Source: Streptomyces sp. B3I8
GTDB taxonomy: Bacteria > Actinomycetota > Actinomycetes > Streptomycetales > Streptomycetaceae
Reading direction: 5' to 3'
Length of the DNA: 64,000 nt
Assembly (NCBI RefSeq): GCF_030816915.1
Contig: NZ_JAUSYN010000002.1
Span: forward strand, 6,523,501 to 6,587,500
The translations under genes and the position numbers were made by a program. The notes beneath the pieces are model-generated. The model did not search any database and was not told where the DNA came from. It saw only the letters and a list, made by a program, of their open reading frames with translations. Of this stretch, positions 46,061 through 56,828 are shown in pieces (the first letter of the stretch is position 1; each line of letters starts with the position of its first letter).

Positions 46061-46323
46061 GCACGGACCCTCCGGCCGGCCCCGCCCCGTGACGCCGGCC
46101 CGGAACCCCGTCTGACGGTGTCGGGCCCGGGGTCTCCCCCTGGGGGAGCAGGAATTCCACCGCGCTCTGCCCCCCGGGGTGCAGAACCCGCCCCGCCCCA
46201 CGGGTCAGAAGTACCGCTCCCGATCTCGAATTCTCGACCGATGTCCGGGAGGGCTCCGGAAACCAGACTTCTCACTGTCGCCGAACGCGGCGGACAGCAC
46301 CCGAGAAGCCACTGGAGAGCCCG

Positions 46324-46785
46324 ATGCACACCGCGCCCACCCTCATCGACACGCCCACCACCCCCGCCCGCAAGCGCAAGGGCCTCGTCATCGGCACGGT
46401 GGCGGGCGTCCTCGTCCTGGCCGTGGCCGGCGGGGCCGGCTACGCGTACCACGAGCACAACAAGCCCAGCCAGGCGTCCGCCGCCGACTGCCGTATGGCG
46501 CAGGACCTCGTCGACCAGTCCCAGAAGATCTCCACCGGCCCCGTGCCGGACGCGGAGAAGTGGGCGAAGGAGAGCGGCGACAAGCGCCGCACGGAGATGA
46601 AGGACGGCTACCTCGGGTACAACGTCGGCACCTACCAGGGCTGGGCGGTCGAGACCGCCAAGCAGAACGCCGGCCGGTCCGCCGAGGTGCCCACCAAGCA
46701 GGACGTCAAGGCCCTCCAGAGCAAGGTCCGCGGCCACTGCTCGGACTCCGGAGTCACCGTCACCCTGCCGCAGTTCGGCTCCTGA
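46324..46785 (+). CDS. small membrane-anchored extracytoplasmic protein
   Basis: 153 residues. A basic N-terminus (ARKRKG), one membrane helix (LVIGTVAGVLVLAVAGGAGYA) and an extracellular domain of helical character with two Cys (SAADCRMAQDL, KVRGHCSDSG). No enzyme motif. Start ATG with GGAGAG upstream, 263 bp after the response regulator and 29 bp before the ABC ATPase gene. Its place in the module suggests an accessory sensor or substrate-binding role. Confidence 0.7.
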   Translation: MHTAPTLIDTPTTPARKRKGLVIGTVAGVLVLAVAGGAGYAYHEHNKPSQASAADCRMAQDLVDQSQKISTGPVPDAEKWAKESGDKRRTEMKDGYLGYNVGTYQGWAVETAKQNAGRSAEVPTKQDVKALQSKVRGHCSDSGVTVTLPQFGS

Positions 46786-46814
46786 CCACCACCGGAACGC
46801 GAGAAACCGCCACC

Positions 46815-47582
46815 ATGAGCCTGCACACCACCGCGCCCGACCACGCGCCGGACGACGTCATCACCGCCACCGCCCTGGTCAAGACCTACCGTCAGGGGAC
46901 CCTCCAGGTACGGGCGCTCGACGGAGTCTCCGTCGGCATTCGGCGCGCCCGGTTCACCGCCGTCGTCGGCCCCTCCGGATCGGGGAAGTCGACGCTGATG
47001 CACTGCGTCGCCGGGCTCGACGGCGTCACCTCCGGGAGCATCGTCCTGGACGGCACGGAACTCACCGGACTGTCCGACCGGGCGCTGACCCGGGTGCGCC
47101 GGGAACGGATCGGCTTCGTCTTCCAGTCGTTCAACCTGCTGCCGCAGCTCACCGCGTACGAGAACATCGTGCTCCCCGTCACGATGGCGGGCGGGCGGCC
47201 GGACCGCGCACTCGTCGATCACCTCTGCGGGGTCCTCGGCATCACCCACCGCCTCGCGCACCGACCCTCGGAACTGTCCGGCGGACAGCAGCAGCGGGTG
47301 GCCGTCGCGCGGGCACTGGTGGCGCGGCCGGCCGTGGTCTTCGCCGACGAGCCGACCGGCAACCTCGACTCCCAGGCCGGCACGGAGGTCCTCGCCATCC
47401 TGCGCCAGTCCGTCGACGACCTCGGACAGACGGTGGTGATGGTCACCCACGACCCGCGCGCCGCGCAGTACGCGGACCGCGTGCTGACCCTCGCTGACGG
47501 CCGCATCGTCAACGACGAGCGCCCCGCCGACCCCGACCGGAACACCGTTCTCCTCCGCGACGTCACGGCGAGGCACCGATGA
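46815..47582 (+). CDS. MacB-type ABC transporter ATP-binding protein
   Basis: 255 residues. Walker A GPSGSGKST, Q-loop FVFQSFNLLPQLTAYENI, signature LSGGQQQR, Walker B AVVFADEPTGNLDSQ and switch His in VMVTHDPR. Sequence type is that of MacB/LolD ATPases that drive FtsX-like permeases by mechanotransmission. The last bases (ATGA) overlap the permease start. Weak SD at 46801-46806. Confidence 0.94.
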   Translation: MSLHTTAPDHAPDDVITATALVKTYRQGTLQVRALDGVSVGIRRARFTAVVGPSGSGKSTLMHCVAGLDGVTSGSIVLDGTELTGLSDRALTRVRRERIGFVFQSFNLLPQLTAYENIVLPVTMAGGRPDRALVDHLCGVLGITHRLAHRPSELSGGQQQRVAVARALVARPAVVFADEPTGNLDSQAGTEVLAILRQSVDDLGQTVVMVTHDPRAAQYADRVLTLADGRIVNDERPADPDRNTVLLRDVTARHR

Positions 47583-50245
47583 GTACACCGAACAGCCAGA
47601 ACAGCCAGAACAGCCAGGGCGACCGAAACAGCCAGAACAGCCAGGGCGACCGAAACAGCCCCGGTGGCCCGAACAGCCCGGGCAAGCCGGTGGGTTCGAA
47701 CCGGCCGTGGCGCGCGAGCGTCCTCGGCTCGCAGGTGGCGGAGCTCCTGAGACGGCCCGGCCGGTCCATGGCGACCGCGACCTCCCTGCTCATCGCGGCG
47801 TTCGTCGTCTTCGGGGCCGTCATGGCCCAGCAGATCCTCAGCGCCACCGTGATCGCACGGTTCCACGGAACTCCCGACGCCGTGTCGCTCGTGGTCACCT
47901 CCGAAGGCGACCAGAACCTCGGTGACGCGCGCCTCGCCGCGATCAGGAAGGTTCCCGGGGTCGCCGAGGCGGTGGGCCGCATCGACGACGGCTCCCCGCT
48001 GGGCGGCAGCGCCGTCGAGCGCTACCTCCACCTGTCGGCGGACCCCGGCAGCGGCGACCTCGCGGGCGTACGGCTCACCAAGGGCGCCTATCCCTCCGGC
48101 CCCGACCGGCTCGCCGTCAACACGCAGGCCGCCCGCGAGTACGGTCTCGCACCCGGATCCACCCTCACCCTGCTGCGGCCCGACGGCGACGACAGCGACC
48201 GCACCCGGCAGGTGAAGGTCCGCGTCACCGGCATCGTGCGCAGCAGGGCGACCAACGACACGGACCCGACCGGATACGCCCCCGGCCCGCAACTGGCCCG
48301 CCTGCTCGGCACGACGACTTACACCCGCGTCGACGTCCGCACCGACACCGGCTCCGCCCCGGCGGATCTCACCGAGCGGATCCGTACGGCGGTGCCCGGC
48401 GCCGAGGTGCGCTCCGGGGACGACATCCGGGACGAAGAGGCCCACGAGGCGGTGACGGATGCGAGCGACCTCCTGGACATGGTCACCGTCTTCCTCGTCG
48501 TCGCCGTCGGCGCGGCAGTCCTCGTCGCCGCCTCCACCTTCCGCATCGTCTTCGCCCGCCGCGTGCGCCAGCTCGCCCTGCTGCGCGCCATCGGAGCGAC
48601 CCCGCGCCGGCTGGCCGCCGCCCTCGTCGTCGAGGGCGCGGTGATCGGCCTGCTGGCCGGCACGCTCGGCGCGCTGGCCGCCTGGGGCTGCGGACGGCTC
48701 GCCCCCGCGCTCGCCGGCATCTTCGGACGCGACCTCTCCGCGCCCGCCCACTTCCCCCTCGCCGAGGCCGTCCTCACCGTCCTCGGCACCGGTCTCCTCG
48801 CGGTGTTCGCGGTCGTGTCACCGTCCCTGTCCGCCTCGCGGGTCTCCCCGCTGCAGGCACTGCGCAGCTCGGCCACCGGTGACGGCGGAACCGGCGGCCT
48901 CGGCCGGGCCGCCCTCGGTCTGCTCTGCGTGGCGGGCGCCGCGCTGCTCGCCCTGCAGAGCTACAGCGGTCTGCCCCAGCCGGGCGACGGCGAGTACGAC
49001 CGGTTGAACGGGCTGACCCTCGTGGTCGCCTCGGGGGCGCTGGCCTTCCTCGCCCTCGTCGTCCTCGGCCCCCGCCTCGTACGCCCCCTGCTGGCGGCCG
49101 TCGCCGTGCCGCTGCGCCGGGTCGGCGCGGCCGGCCGTCTGGCGGTCGCCGGGGTCGGCGGCGCACCCGGCCGGGCGGCCTCCGTCTCGGTCGTCGTGGC
49201 CCTCGGAGCCTGCCTGATCGGATCGACGCTGACCTGCCTGGCCTCCCTCCAGGCCTACGACCGGTACCAGCAGGCGGTGGCGGCACCCGCCGACTTCTCC
49301 CTGACGTCCCGGGACGAGAAGCCGCTGGACGCGAAGCTCGTCGCCGACCTCAAGAAGCACCCCGAGCTGGCGGATGTGACCGCCTTCCGCACCACCGAGG
49401 TCGTCGAGGGCGCCCGCACCGCGACCCTGGCCGACCTCGACCTCGCCACCGTGCGGTCCGGGGTGAGCCTGACCGCCCGCACCGGCTCCCTCGACCACCT
49501 CGCCCCCGGCCACGTCGTCGTCGACGCCGACCACGCCCACTCGCTCGGGGTGGCCGTGGGCGACCGCGTGACACTGATGTACAAGAAGCGGCCCGTGCAC
49601 CTCACCGTGGCGGCGACACTGCCGGGAGAGGGCCCCTACGGCGGTAACTTCTTCGTCCCGGCCGGCGACCTGACCCGGATGGGAGTGGCCGTCGCCCCCA
49701 CCATGGTCACCGCCGACGCCGCGCAGGACGGCCCTGACGGACGGGCCGAGGCACGGCGGGCCGTCACCGCCACGTTGACCGGCCCGGAACGCGGCGACGG
49801 CCGTGTCGTCGCCGAGAGCGCGGACGGCAAGGACAGCCAGTCCGAGGACCTGCGGACGATGGCCACGACGGTCGTCCTCGTCCTGTGCCTCACCGTCCTC
49901 GTGGCGGTCGCCGGAGTCGCCACCACTGCGAGCCTCACCGTCGCCGAACGCACGCGGGAGTTCGGCCTCCTGCGGGCGCTCGGGCTCGGCGCGGGGTCCG
50001 TGCACCGCATGGTCACGGCGGAGTGCGCCCTCTACGGCGTCCTCGGCGGCGTCCTCGGCCTGGCCCTCGGCATCCCGTACTCCTGGCTCGGGGTCCGCAC
50101 CGTCGAGACCAGCGCCCCGTTCACCCTCCCCACGGGCAGCCTGGCAGTGGTCTTCACCGCCCTGGTCCTCGTCACGGCGACGGCCGGCATGGTCCCGGCC
50201 CTACGGGCAGCCCGCACGTCCCCGACGGTGGCGGCGGCGGAATAA
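47579..50245 (+). CDS. FtsX-like ABC transporter permease
   Basis: 888 residues. A hydrophilic N-terminus made of NSQNSQGDR repeats (residues 5-25), then two FtsX modules: first helix ATATSLLIAAFVVFGAVMA with its periplasmic domain, helices around residues 300-440 (VTVFLVVAVGAAVLVAAS), a middle pair, a second periplasmic domain and C-terminal helices (VVLVLCLTVLVAVAGVATT; LVFTALVLVTATAGM-like). It pairs with the preceding ATPase, probably in export or antibiotic/lipid defence. ATG by 4-nt overlap. Confidence 0.92.
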   Translation: MSTPNSQNSQNSQGDRNSQNSQGDRNSPGGPNSPGKPVGSNRPWRASVLGSQVAELLRRPGRSMATATSLLIAAFVVFGAVMAQQILSATVIARFHGTPDAVSLVVTSEGDQNLGDARLAAIRKVPGVAEAVGRIDDGSPLGGSAVERYLHLSADPGSGDLAGVRLTKGAYPSGPDRLAVNTQAAREYGLAPGSTLTLLRPDGDDSDRTRQVKVRVTGIVRSRATNDTDPTGYAPGPQLARLLGTTTYTRVDVRTDTGSAPADLTERIRTAVPGAEVRSGDDIRDEEAHEAVTDASDLLDMVTVFLVVAVGAAVLVAASTFRIVFARRVRQLALLRAIGATPRRLAAALVVEGAVIGLLAGTLGALAAWGCGRLAPALAGIFGRDLSAPAHFPLAEAVLTVLGTGLLAVFAVVSPSLSASRVSPLQALRSSATGDGGTGGLGRAALGLLCVAGAALLALQSYSGLPQPGDGEYDRLNGLTLVVASGALAFLALVVLGPRLVRPLLAAVAVPLRRVGAAGRLAVAGVGGAPGRAASVSVVVALGACLIGSTLTCLASLQAYDRYQQAVAAPADFSLTSRDEKPLDAKLVADLKKHPELADVTAFRTTEVVEGARTATLADLDLATVRSGVSLTARTGSLDHLAPGHVVVDADHAHSLGVAVGDRVTLMYKKRPVHLTVAATLPGEGPYGGNFFVPAGDLTRMGVAVAPTMVTADAAQDGPDGRAEARRAVTATLTGPERGDGRVVAESADGKDSQSEDLRTMATTVVLVLCLTVLVAVAGVATTASLTVAERTREFGLLRALGLGAGSVHRMVTAECALYGVLGGVLGLALGIPYSWLGVRTVETSAPFTLPTGSLAVVFTALVLVTATAGMVPALRAARTSPTVAAAE
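47591..47653. repeat. 9-bp coding repeats at the permease N-terminus
   Basis: AACAGCCAG occurs five times in the order 3 + GGCGACCGA + 2 + GGCGACCGA. The repeats encode NSQ units and keep frame. Confidence 0.85.
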
Positions 50246-50303
50246 GGGGCGCGGGGCTGTGTCACTGTGCGGCTCCGCCGCGTGGGCGCGTCTTGTGGGG
50301 GTC

Positions 50304-50350
50304 CGGGGGCGAAGCCCCCGGGGACGGGAAGGGCAGGGGCGGCGGGGGCG
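50304..50350 (-). repeat. dispersed GC-rich intergenic repeat, copy C / terminator
   Basis: Hairpin CGGGGGCGAAGCCCCCG (50304-50320) followed by AGGGGCGGCGGGGGCG (50335-50350), the reverse of copies A and D. It lies between the convergent permease and LysR genes and is a good terminator candidate. Confidence 0.75.
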
Positions 50351-50374
50351 AGGGAACCGCCGCCCTCGCCGCCC

Positions 50375-51259
50375 TCACCTCTCCAACAACATCCTCTGCA
50401 ACTCCCGCGCGGCCCGCGGCGGAGCCACATCACTCCGGTGCGCCAGCGCGATCGTCCGGTACAACCCCGGCGCGGCCAACGCCGTCACCCGCAACCCCCG
50501 CCCCGACCGCGCCGCCACCATCCGCGGCACGACGGCCACTCCCAACCCCGCCCGCACGAACCCCAGCACCGCGTCCATCTCGCCCCCCTCCACCGCGAAG
50601 TCCGGCTCGAACCCCTCCGCCCGGCACGCCGCCACCGTCAGCTCCCGCAGGTCGTACCCGTGCCGGAACATCACCAGGCGCTCACCCTCCAGCTCCGCGA
50701 CCCGCACCGCACGCCGGCCCCCGCCCGGCCGGGGCGCGTCCGGGGAGGAGACGACCACCAGGTCCTCCCGCAGCAGCTCCACCGTCGTCAGCGCCGGGGA
50801 CGGCGACGGCAGCGGCAGCACCACCAGCGCCAGGTCCAGCGCCCCGCGCGCCAGCTCCCGTACGAGGTCGTGCGAGCCGCCCTCCTCGATCAGCAGTCTG
50901 ATCCCCGGATAGCGGTCGTGGAAGCCGCGCAGCACGTCCGGCAGGAGCCCCGTGCACACACTGGGCGTCGCGCCGAGCCGGACCCGCCCGGACCGGAGCT
51001 GGACCAGCTCCTGCACCTCGATCCGCGCGGTCTCCGCGTCGGCGAGGATCCGCCGGGCCAGCGGCAGCAGCGCCTCGCCCGCGTCGGTGAGCGTGATGTT
51101 GCCGCGCGCCCGCAGGAACAGATCCGCCCCCAGCTCCCGCTCCAGCGCCTTGATCTGCTGCGACAGCGAGGGCTGGGCCACATGCACGAGATCGGCGGCC
51201 CGGGTGAAGTGCCGGGTCTCGGCGACCGTCACGAAGTAGTGGAGCTGCTGGAACTGCAT
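50375..51259 (-). CDS. LysR-family transcriptional regulator
   Basis: 294 residues. N-terminal winged helix MQFQQLHYFVTVAETRHFTR with AQPSLSQQIKALERELGADL, followed by a LysR substrate-binding domain (~90-290, VRLGATPSVCTGLLPDVL, SSPDAPRPGG, GLGVAVVPRM). It is divergent from sdhCAB, with a T-N11-A dyad between, so it probably regulates succinate dehydrogenase and itself. Effector unknown, possibly a dicarboxylate. Confidence 0.93.
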   Translation of the reverse strand: MQFQQLHYFVTVAETRHFTRAADLVHVAQPSLSQQIKALERELGADLFLRARGNITLTDAGEALLPLARRILADAETARIEVQELVQLRSGRVRLGATPSVCTGLLPDVLRGFHDRYPGIRLLIEEGGSHDLVRELARGALDLALVVLPLPSPSPALTTVELLREDLVVVSSPDAPRPGGGRRAVRVAELEGERLVMFRHGYDLRELTVAACRAEGFEPDFAVEGGEMDAVLGFVRAGLGVAVVPRMVAARSGRGLRVTALAAPGLYRTIALAHRSDVAPPRAARELQRMLLER

Positions 51260-51277
51260 CCCGCCAGCATACGACTC

Positions 51278-51296
51278 CGATAGTCATTGGCTATCG
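51278..51296. promoter_or_regulatory. LysR-type operator in the sdh promoter region
   Basis: CGATAG-n7-CTATCG (51278-51283, 51291-51296) contains the T-N11-A core of LysR boxes, 19 bp from the LysR start. Downstream TTGGAC (51316-51321) and TAGCGT (51341-51346) are a plausible sdh promoter. Confidence 0.6.
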
Positions 51297-51353
51297 AATC
51301 GAGCCGGTCCATGTCTTGGACCGATGGGGTCCTTCGGCCCTAGCGTCATGCGC

Positions 51354-52061
51354 ATGGCTCTGGCAACGCGGACGGACCGACGACCGTCCATGACACGCGC
51401 GGTGTGGGACAGCTCCGTCGGCAAGAAGACGGTCATGGCCGTCAGCGGGCTGATCATGCTGCTGTACCTGGTCGTCCACATGATCGGCAATCTGAAGATC
51501 TACTTCGGGGCGGCCGAGTTCAACCACTACGCCCACTGGCTGCGCACCGTCGGCGAGCCGTTCATGCACTACGAGTGGACGCTGTGGATCGTCCGCGTCG
51601 TCCTTGTCGTCGCCGTCGTCGCGCACGCCGTCTCCGCGTACCAGCTCAGCCGCCGCGACCTCAGGGCCCGGCCCAGCAAGTACGTGCACAAGAAGGCCCG
51701 TTCGAGCTACGCCACCCGCACCATGCGGTGGGGCGGGATCATCCTCGGCCTGTTCATCGTCTGGCACCTCCTGGACCTGACCACCGGCACCGTGCACTCC
51801 GGCGGCTTCCAGGAGGGGCACCCGTACCAGAACGTGGTGGACACCTTCTCCACCTGGTACGGCGACGTCATCTACATCGTCGCGATGCTCGCGCTCGGCC
51901 TGCACATCCGGCACGGCTTCTGGAGCGCCGCACAGACCCTGGGCGCCGGCAGCCGCACCCGCGACCGCGCCCTCAAGACCGTCGCCGACGTCCTCGCGCT
52001 GCTGCTCACGGCCGGCTTCATCGCCGTCCCCGTGGGCGTCATGACCGGAGTGGTGAACTGA
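51354..52061 (+). CDS. sdhC: succinate dehydrogenase cytochrome b subunit
   Basis: 235 residues with five membrane helices ([89 protein letters not shown]). Histidines in those helices would hold two haems, as in type B fumarate reductases/succinate dehydrogenases with a single anchor subunit. It passes electrons to menaquinone. Start ATG 51354 has no SD; a -10-like TAGCGT ends 7 nt upstream, which suggests a leaderless transcript. sdhA follows 2 bp later. Confidence 0.94.
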   Translation: MALATRTDRRPSMTRAVWDSSVGKKTVMAVSGLIMLLYLVVHMIGNLKIYFGAAEFNHYAHWLRTVGEPFMHYEWTLWIVRVVLVVAVVAHAVSAYQLSRRDLRARPSKYVHKKARSSYATRTMRWGGIILGLFIVWHLLDLTTGTVHSGGFQEGHPYQNVVDTFSTWYGDVIYIVAMLALGLHIRHGFWSAAQTLGAGSRTRDRALKTVADVLALLLTAGFIAVPVGVMTGVVN

Positions 52062-52063
52062 CC

Positions 52064-54063
<2,000 letters not shown>

Positions 54064-54067
<4 letters not shown>

Positions 54068-54813
54068 GGCTCACCCTGCGCGTCTGGCGGCAGAAGAACG
54101 CCGACGCCGACGGCGCCATGTCCACGTACGAGGTGGACGGCATCTCCTCCGACATGTCCTTCCTGGAGATGCTCGACACCCTCAACGAGGAACTCATCCT
54201 CAAGGGCGAGGACCCCGTCGCCTTCGACCACGACTGCCGCGAGGGCATCTGCGGAGCCTGCTCGCTCGTCATCAACGGCGACGCGCACGGCCCCGAGCGC
54301 ACCACCACCTGCCAGCTCCACATGCGGGCCTTCCAGGACGGGGACACCATCGACATCGAGCCGTGGCGCGCCGCCGCGTTCCCGGTCGTGAAGGACCTCG
54401 TCGTCGACCGCTCCGCGTTCGACCGGATCATCCAGGCCGGCGGCTATGTCACCGCGCCCACCGGCTCCGCCCCGGAGGCCCACGCCACGCCGGTGCCCAA
54501 GGCCGACGCGGACTTCGCCTTCGAGCACGCCGAGTGCATCGGCTGCGGCGCGTGCGTGGCCGCCTGCCCGAACGGCGCGGCCATGCTGTTCACCTCCGCG
54601 AAGATCAACCACCTGAACGTGCTGCCGCAGGGCGCCCCCGAGCGGGAGACCCGGGTGCTCGACATGGTGGCGCAGATGGACGACGAGGGCTTCGGCGGCT
54701 GCACCCTGGCCGGCGAGTGCGCGACCGCGTGCCCGAAGGGCATCCCGCTGATGTCGATCACCAGCATGAACAAGGAGTGGCTGCGGGCGACCCGCAAGGC
54801 CGGGAAGCGGTAG
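54064..54813 (+). CDS. sdhB: succinate dehydrogenase iron-sulfur subunit
   Basis: 249 residues. The [2Fe-2S] motif [15 protein letters not shown] with CQLHM, and the C-terminal cluster motifs [15 protein letters not shown] and [16 protein letters not shown] for the [4Fe-4S] and [3Fe-4S] centres. Overlaps the sdhA stop by 4 nt. Confidence 0.97.
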
Positions 54814-54857
54814 GGCGGGGCCGCACCGGCAAAGACGTTCGCCGAGCGGGCGGACGG

Positions 54858-54892
54858 GCGGGGCCGGGAGTGGTGCTCATCCCCGGCCCCGC
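54858..54892 (+). terminator. sdhCAB terminator
   Basis: 11-bp GC stem (54858-54868 with 54882-54892), 13-nt loop, 45 bp past the sdhB stop. Confidence 0.7.
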
Positions 54893-55111
54893 TTCGTACC
54901 CCGGGGCCCCGCCCGGCCCTGCGCCCGGGAGCCACCTCGTAACAGGGCCGCTCCGCCGTCCGGGGCGCGTGTCGTTCAACAACCCCACATCCACGCTCTC
55001 GGCTCAGGTCACGTGGACGCCAATCGGCGTCGGGACAACAGGGGTGGCGGGTCGCGGCCCACGCGGCTCCGCCACGTCCCCGCCGACCCGGCACGTGACC
55101 AGGAGAGAGCC

Positions 55112-55930
55112 ATGACCGGCGTCACCGCGCTTCCCCGCTCCCCGCTCCCCGCGACCCCCCTCCGCTACGTCGTCACCCTCGCCCGGGACGAGGCCGACGT
55201 CCGTGCCGCCCAGCGGCTGCGGTACGACGTCTTCGCCGGCGAGACGGGCGCCCTGCTCGACTCCCCGCAGCCCGGGCTCGACATCGACCCCTTCGACGCG
55301 TACTGCGACCACCTCCTCGTCCGCGACACGACCACCGGCGAGGCAGTCGGCACCTACCGGCTGCTCCCGCCGGAGCGCGCGGCGGTCGCCGGACGCCTGT
55401 ACGGCGAGGGCGAGTTCGACCTGGCCCCGCTCGCCGCGATCCGCCCCGGGCTGGTCGAGGTGGGCCGCTCCTGCGTCCACCCGGACCACCGCGGCGGCGC
55501 GGTCATCGGCCTCATCTGGGCGGGCATCGCCCGCTACATGACGGACCGCGGCCACGAATGGCTGGCCGGCTGCTGCTCCATCCCGCTGGCCGACGGCGGC
55601 ACCCTGGCGTCGGCGACGTGGGACCGCGTGCGCACGAAGAACCTGTCCCCGGAGGAGTACCGGGTACGGCCGCTGCTGCCGTGGGTCCCCAGGCCGGCGT
55701 CGCCGGGGGAGGACACGGCCCCGGCGGTCGGGACGGGCGGGGGGCGGCGGGAACTGCCCGCGCTGCTGCGCGGCTATCTGCGGCTCGGGGCCTGGGTGTG
55801 CGGAGAGCCCGCGCACGACCCCGACTTCGGGGTCGCCGACCTGTACGTGCTGCTGTCCATGCGCCGGGTCGACCCGCGCTATCTGCGGCACTTCCTCTCC
55901 CTCCTCCCCGCCTCCGCATCGGCCGCCTGA
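55112..55930 (+). CDS. GNAT-fold N-acyltransferase, OlsB-like
   Basis: 272 residues, cytoplasmic. Sequence elements AAQRLRYDVFAGETGALLD, FDAYCDHLLVRD, GTYRLLPPE, VEVGRSCVHPDHRGGAVI and ADLYVLLSMRRVDPRY match the hemolysin/OlsB group that transfers 3-hydroxyacyl chains to ornithine as the first step of ornithine-lipid synthesis. RBS AGGAGAGAG. Overlaps the next gene by one base (TGATG), the OlsA-like partner. Confidence 0.85.
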   Translation: MTGVTALPRSPLPATPLRYVVTLARDEADVRAAQRLRYDVFAGETGALLDSPQPGLDIDPFDAYCDHLLVRDTTTGEAVGTYRLLPPERAAVAGRLYGEGEFDLAPLAAIRPGLVEVGRSCVHPDHRGGAVIGLIWAGIARYMTDRGHEWLAGCCSIPLADGGTLASATWDRVRTKNLSPEEYRVRPLLPWVPRPASPGEDTAPAVGTGGGRRELPALLRGYLRLGAWVCGEPAHDPDFGVADLYVLLSMRRVDPRYLRHFLSLLPASASAA

Positions 55931-56709
55931 TGAGCGCCTGGCTGCCCGCCGCCCCCTGCACCCCCGGGGCGTGCGTACGGCCGACGGCACCGGCCACGAC
56001 CGTCGCCCTGCCCCGGGCCGTGCTGCGGCTCGCGGCGGTGGTGGCCGTGGTCACGGCCGGTGTCGCGCTGCTGCCGCTCGGCCGGTGGGTGCCGGCCGCG
56101 GCCGTACGGGGCTGGTGCCGGGCCGTCGTACGGGCGGCCGGGGTACGGGTCCGCGTCACCGGCGGACCCGTGCCCGACGGGGGAGTGCTGGTCGTCGCCA
56201 ACCACATCTCCTGGCTCGACGTACCGCTGCTCGCCGCGCTCCGTCCCGCGCGCATGCTCGCCAAGGCGGAGGTACGACGGTGGCCCGTGGCGGGCGTGCT
56301 CGCCGCGCGCGGGGGCACGCTGTTCCTCGAACGCGACCGGTTGCGGGCGTTGCCCGCGACGGTGGCACGGGTCGCGGCGGCGCTGCGGGAGGGGGCGGCG
56401 GTGGTCGCCTTCCCGGAGGGCAGCACGTGGTGCGGGCGGGAGCGGGGGGAGTTCCGGCGGGCGGTGTTCCAGGCGGCGCTGGACGCGGGGGTGCCGGTGC
56501 AGCCGGTGCGGATCCGGTACGGGCTGGTGGGAGGTGCGGCGACGGCGGTCGCGGCGTTCGTCGGCGACGACACACTCGTCGCCTCGCTGTGGCGGGTGGT
56601 GGGCGTGCGGGGACTGGTCGCGGAGGTGGGGGTGCGGGGGGTGGTGGACGCGGGGGAGTGCGGTGACCGGCGGTCGCTGACGGAGACGGCGCAGCGGGCG
56701 CTGGGCTGA
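55930..56709 (+). CDS. lysophospholipid acyltransferase, PlsC/OlsA-like
   Basis: 259 residues. N-terminal membrane helix (AVLRLAAVVAVVTAGVALLPL), then the acyltransferase motifs NHISWLDVP (HxxxxD), FLERDRL and VAFPEGSTWCG (block III), and VPVQPVRIRYG. It should acylate lyso-ornithine lipid or 1-acylglycerol-3-phosphate. Coupled to the OlsB-like gene. Confidence 0.88.
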   Translation: MSAWLPAAPCTPGACVRPTAPATTVALPRAVLRLAAVVAVVTAGVALLPLGRWVPAAAVRGWCRAVVRAAGVRVRVTGGPVPDGGVLVVANHISWLDVPLLAALRPARMLAKAEVRRWPVAGVLAARGGTLFLERDRLRALPATVARVAAALREGAAVVAFPEGSTWCGRERGEFRRAVFQAALDAGVPVQPVRIRYGLVGGAATAVAAFVGDDTLVASLWRVVGVRGLVAEVGVRGVVDAGECGDRRSLTETAQRALG

Positions 56710-56721
56710 GCCGGTTCTCTT

Positions 56722-56774
56722 CGCCCCCGCCGCCCCTGCCCTCCTCCCCCTCACGACAAGGGGCTCCGCCCCTT
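56722..56774 (+). repeat. dispersed GC-rich intergenic repeat, copy D / terminator
   Basis: CGCCCCCGCCGCCCCT (56722-56737) followed by the hairpin AAGGGGCTCCGCCCCTT (56758-56774). Lies between the convergent acyltransferase and monooxygenase genes. A near-copy with one extra G (56831-56847, opposite orientation) overlaps the last codons of the monooxygenase. Confidence 0.75.
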
Positions 56775-56828
56775 CCCCCCCCACGCGCGCGGGTGGGCCG
56801 GGCTTCCCGCGCAGTTCCCCGCGCCCCT

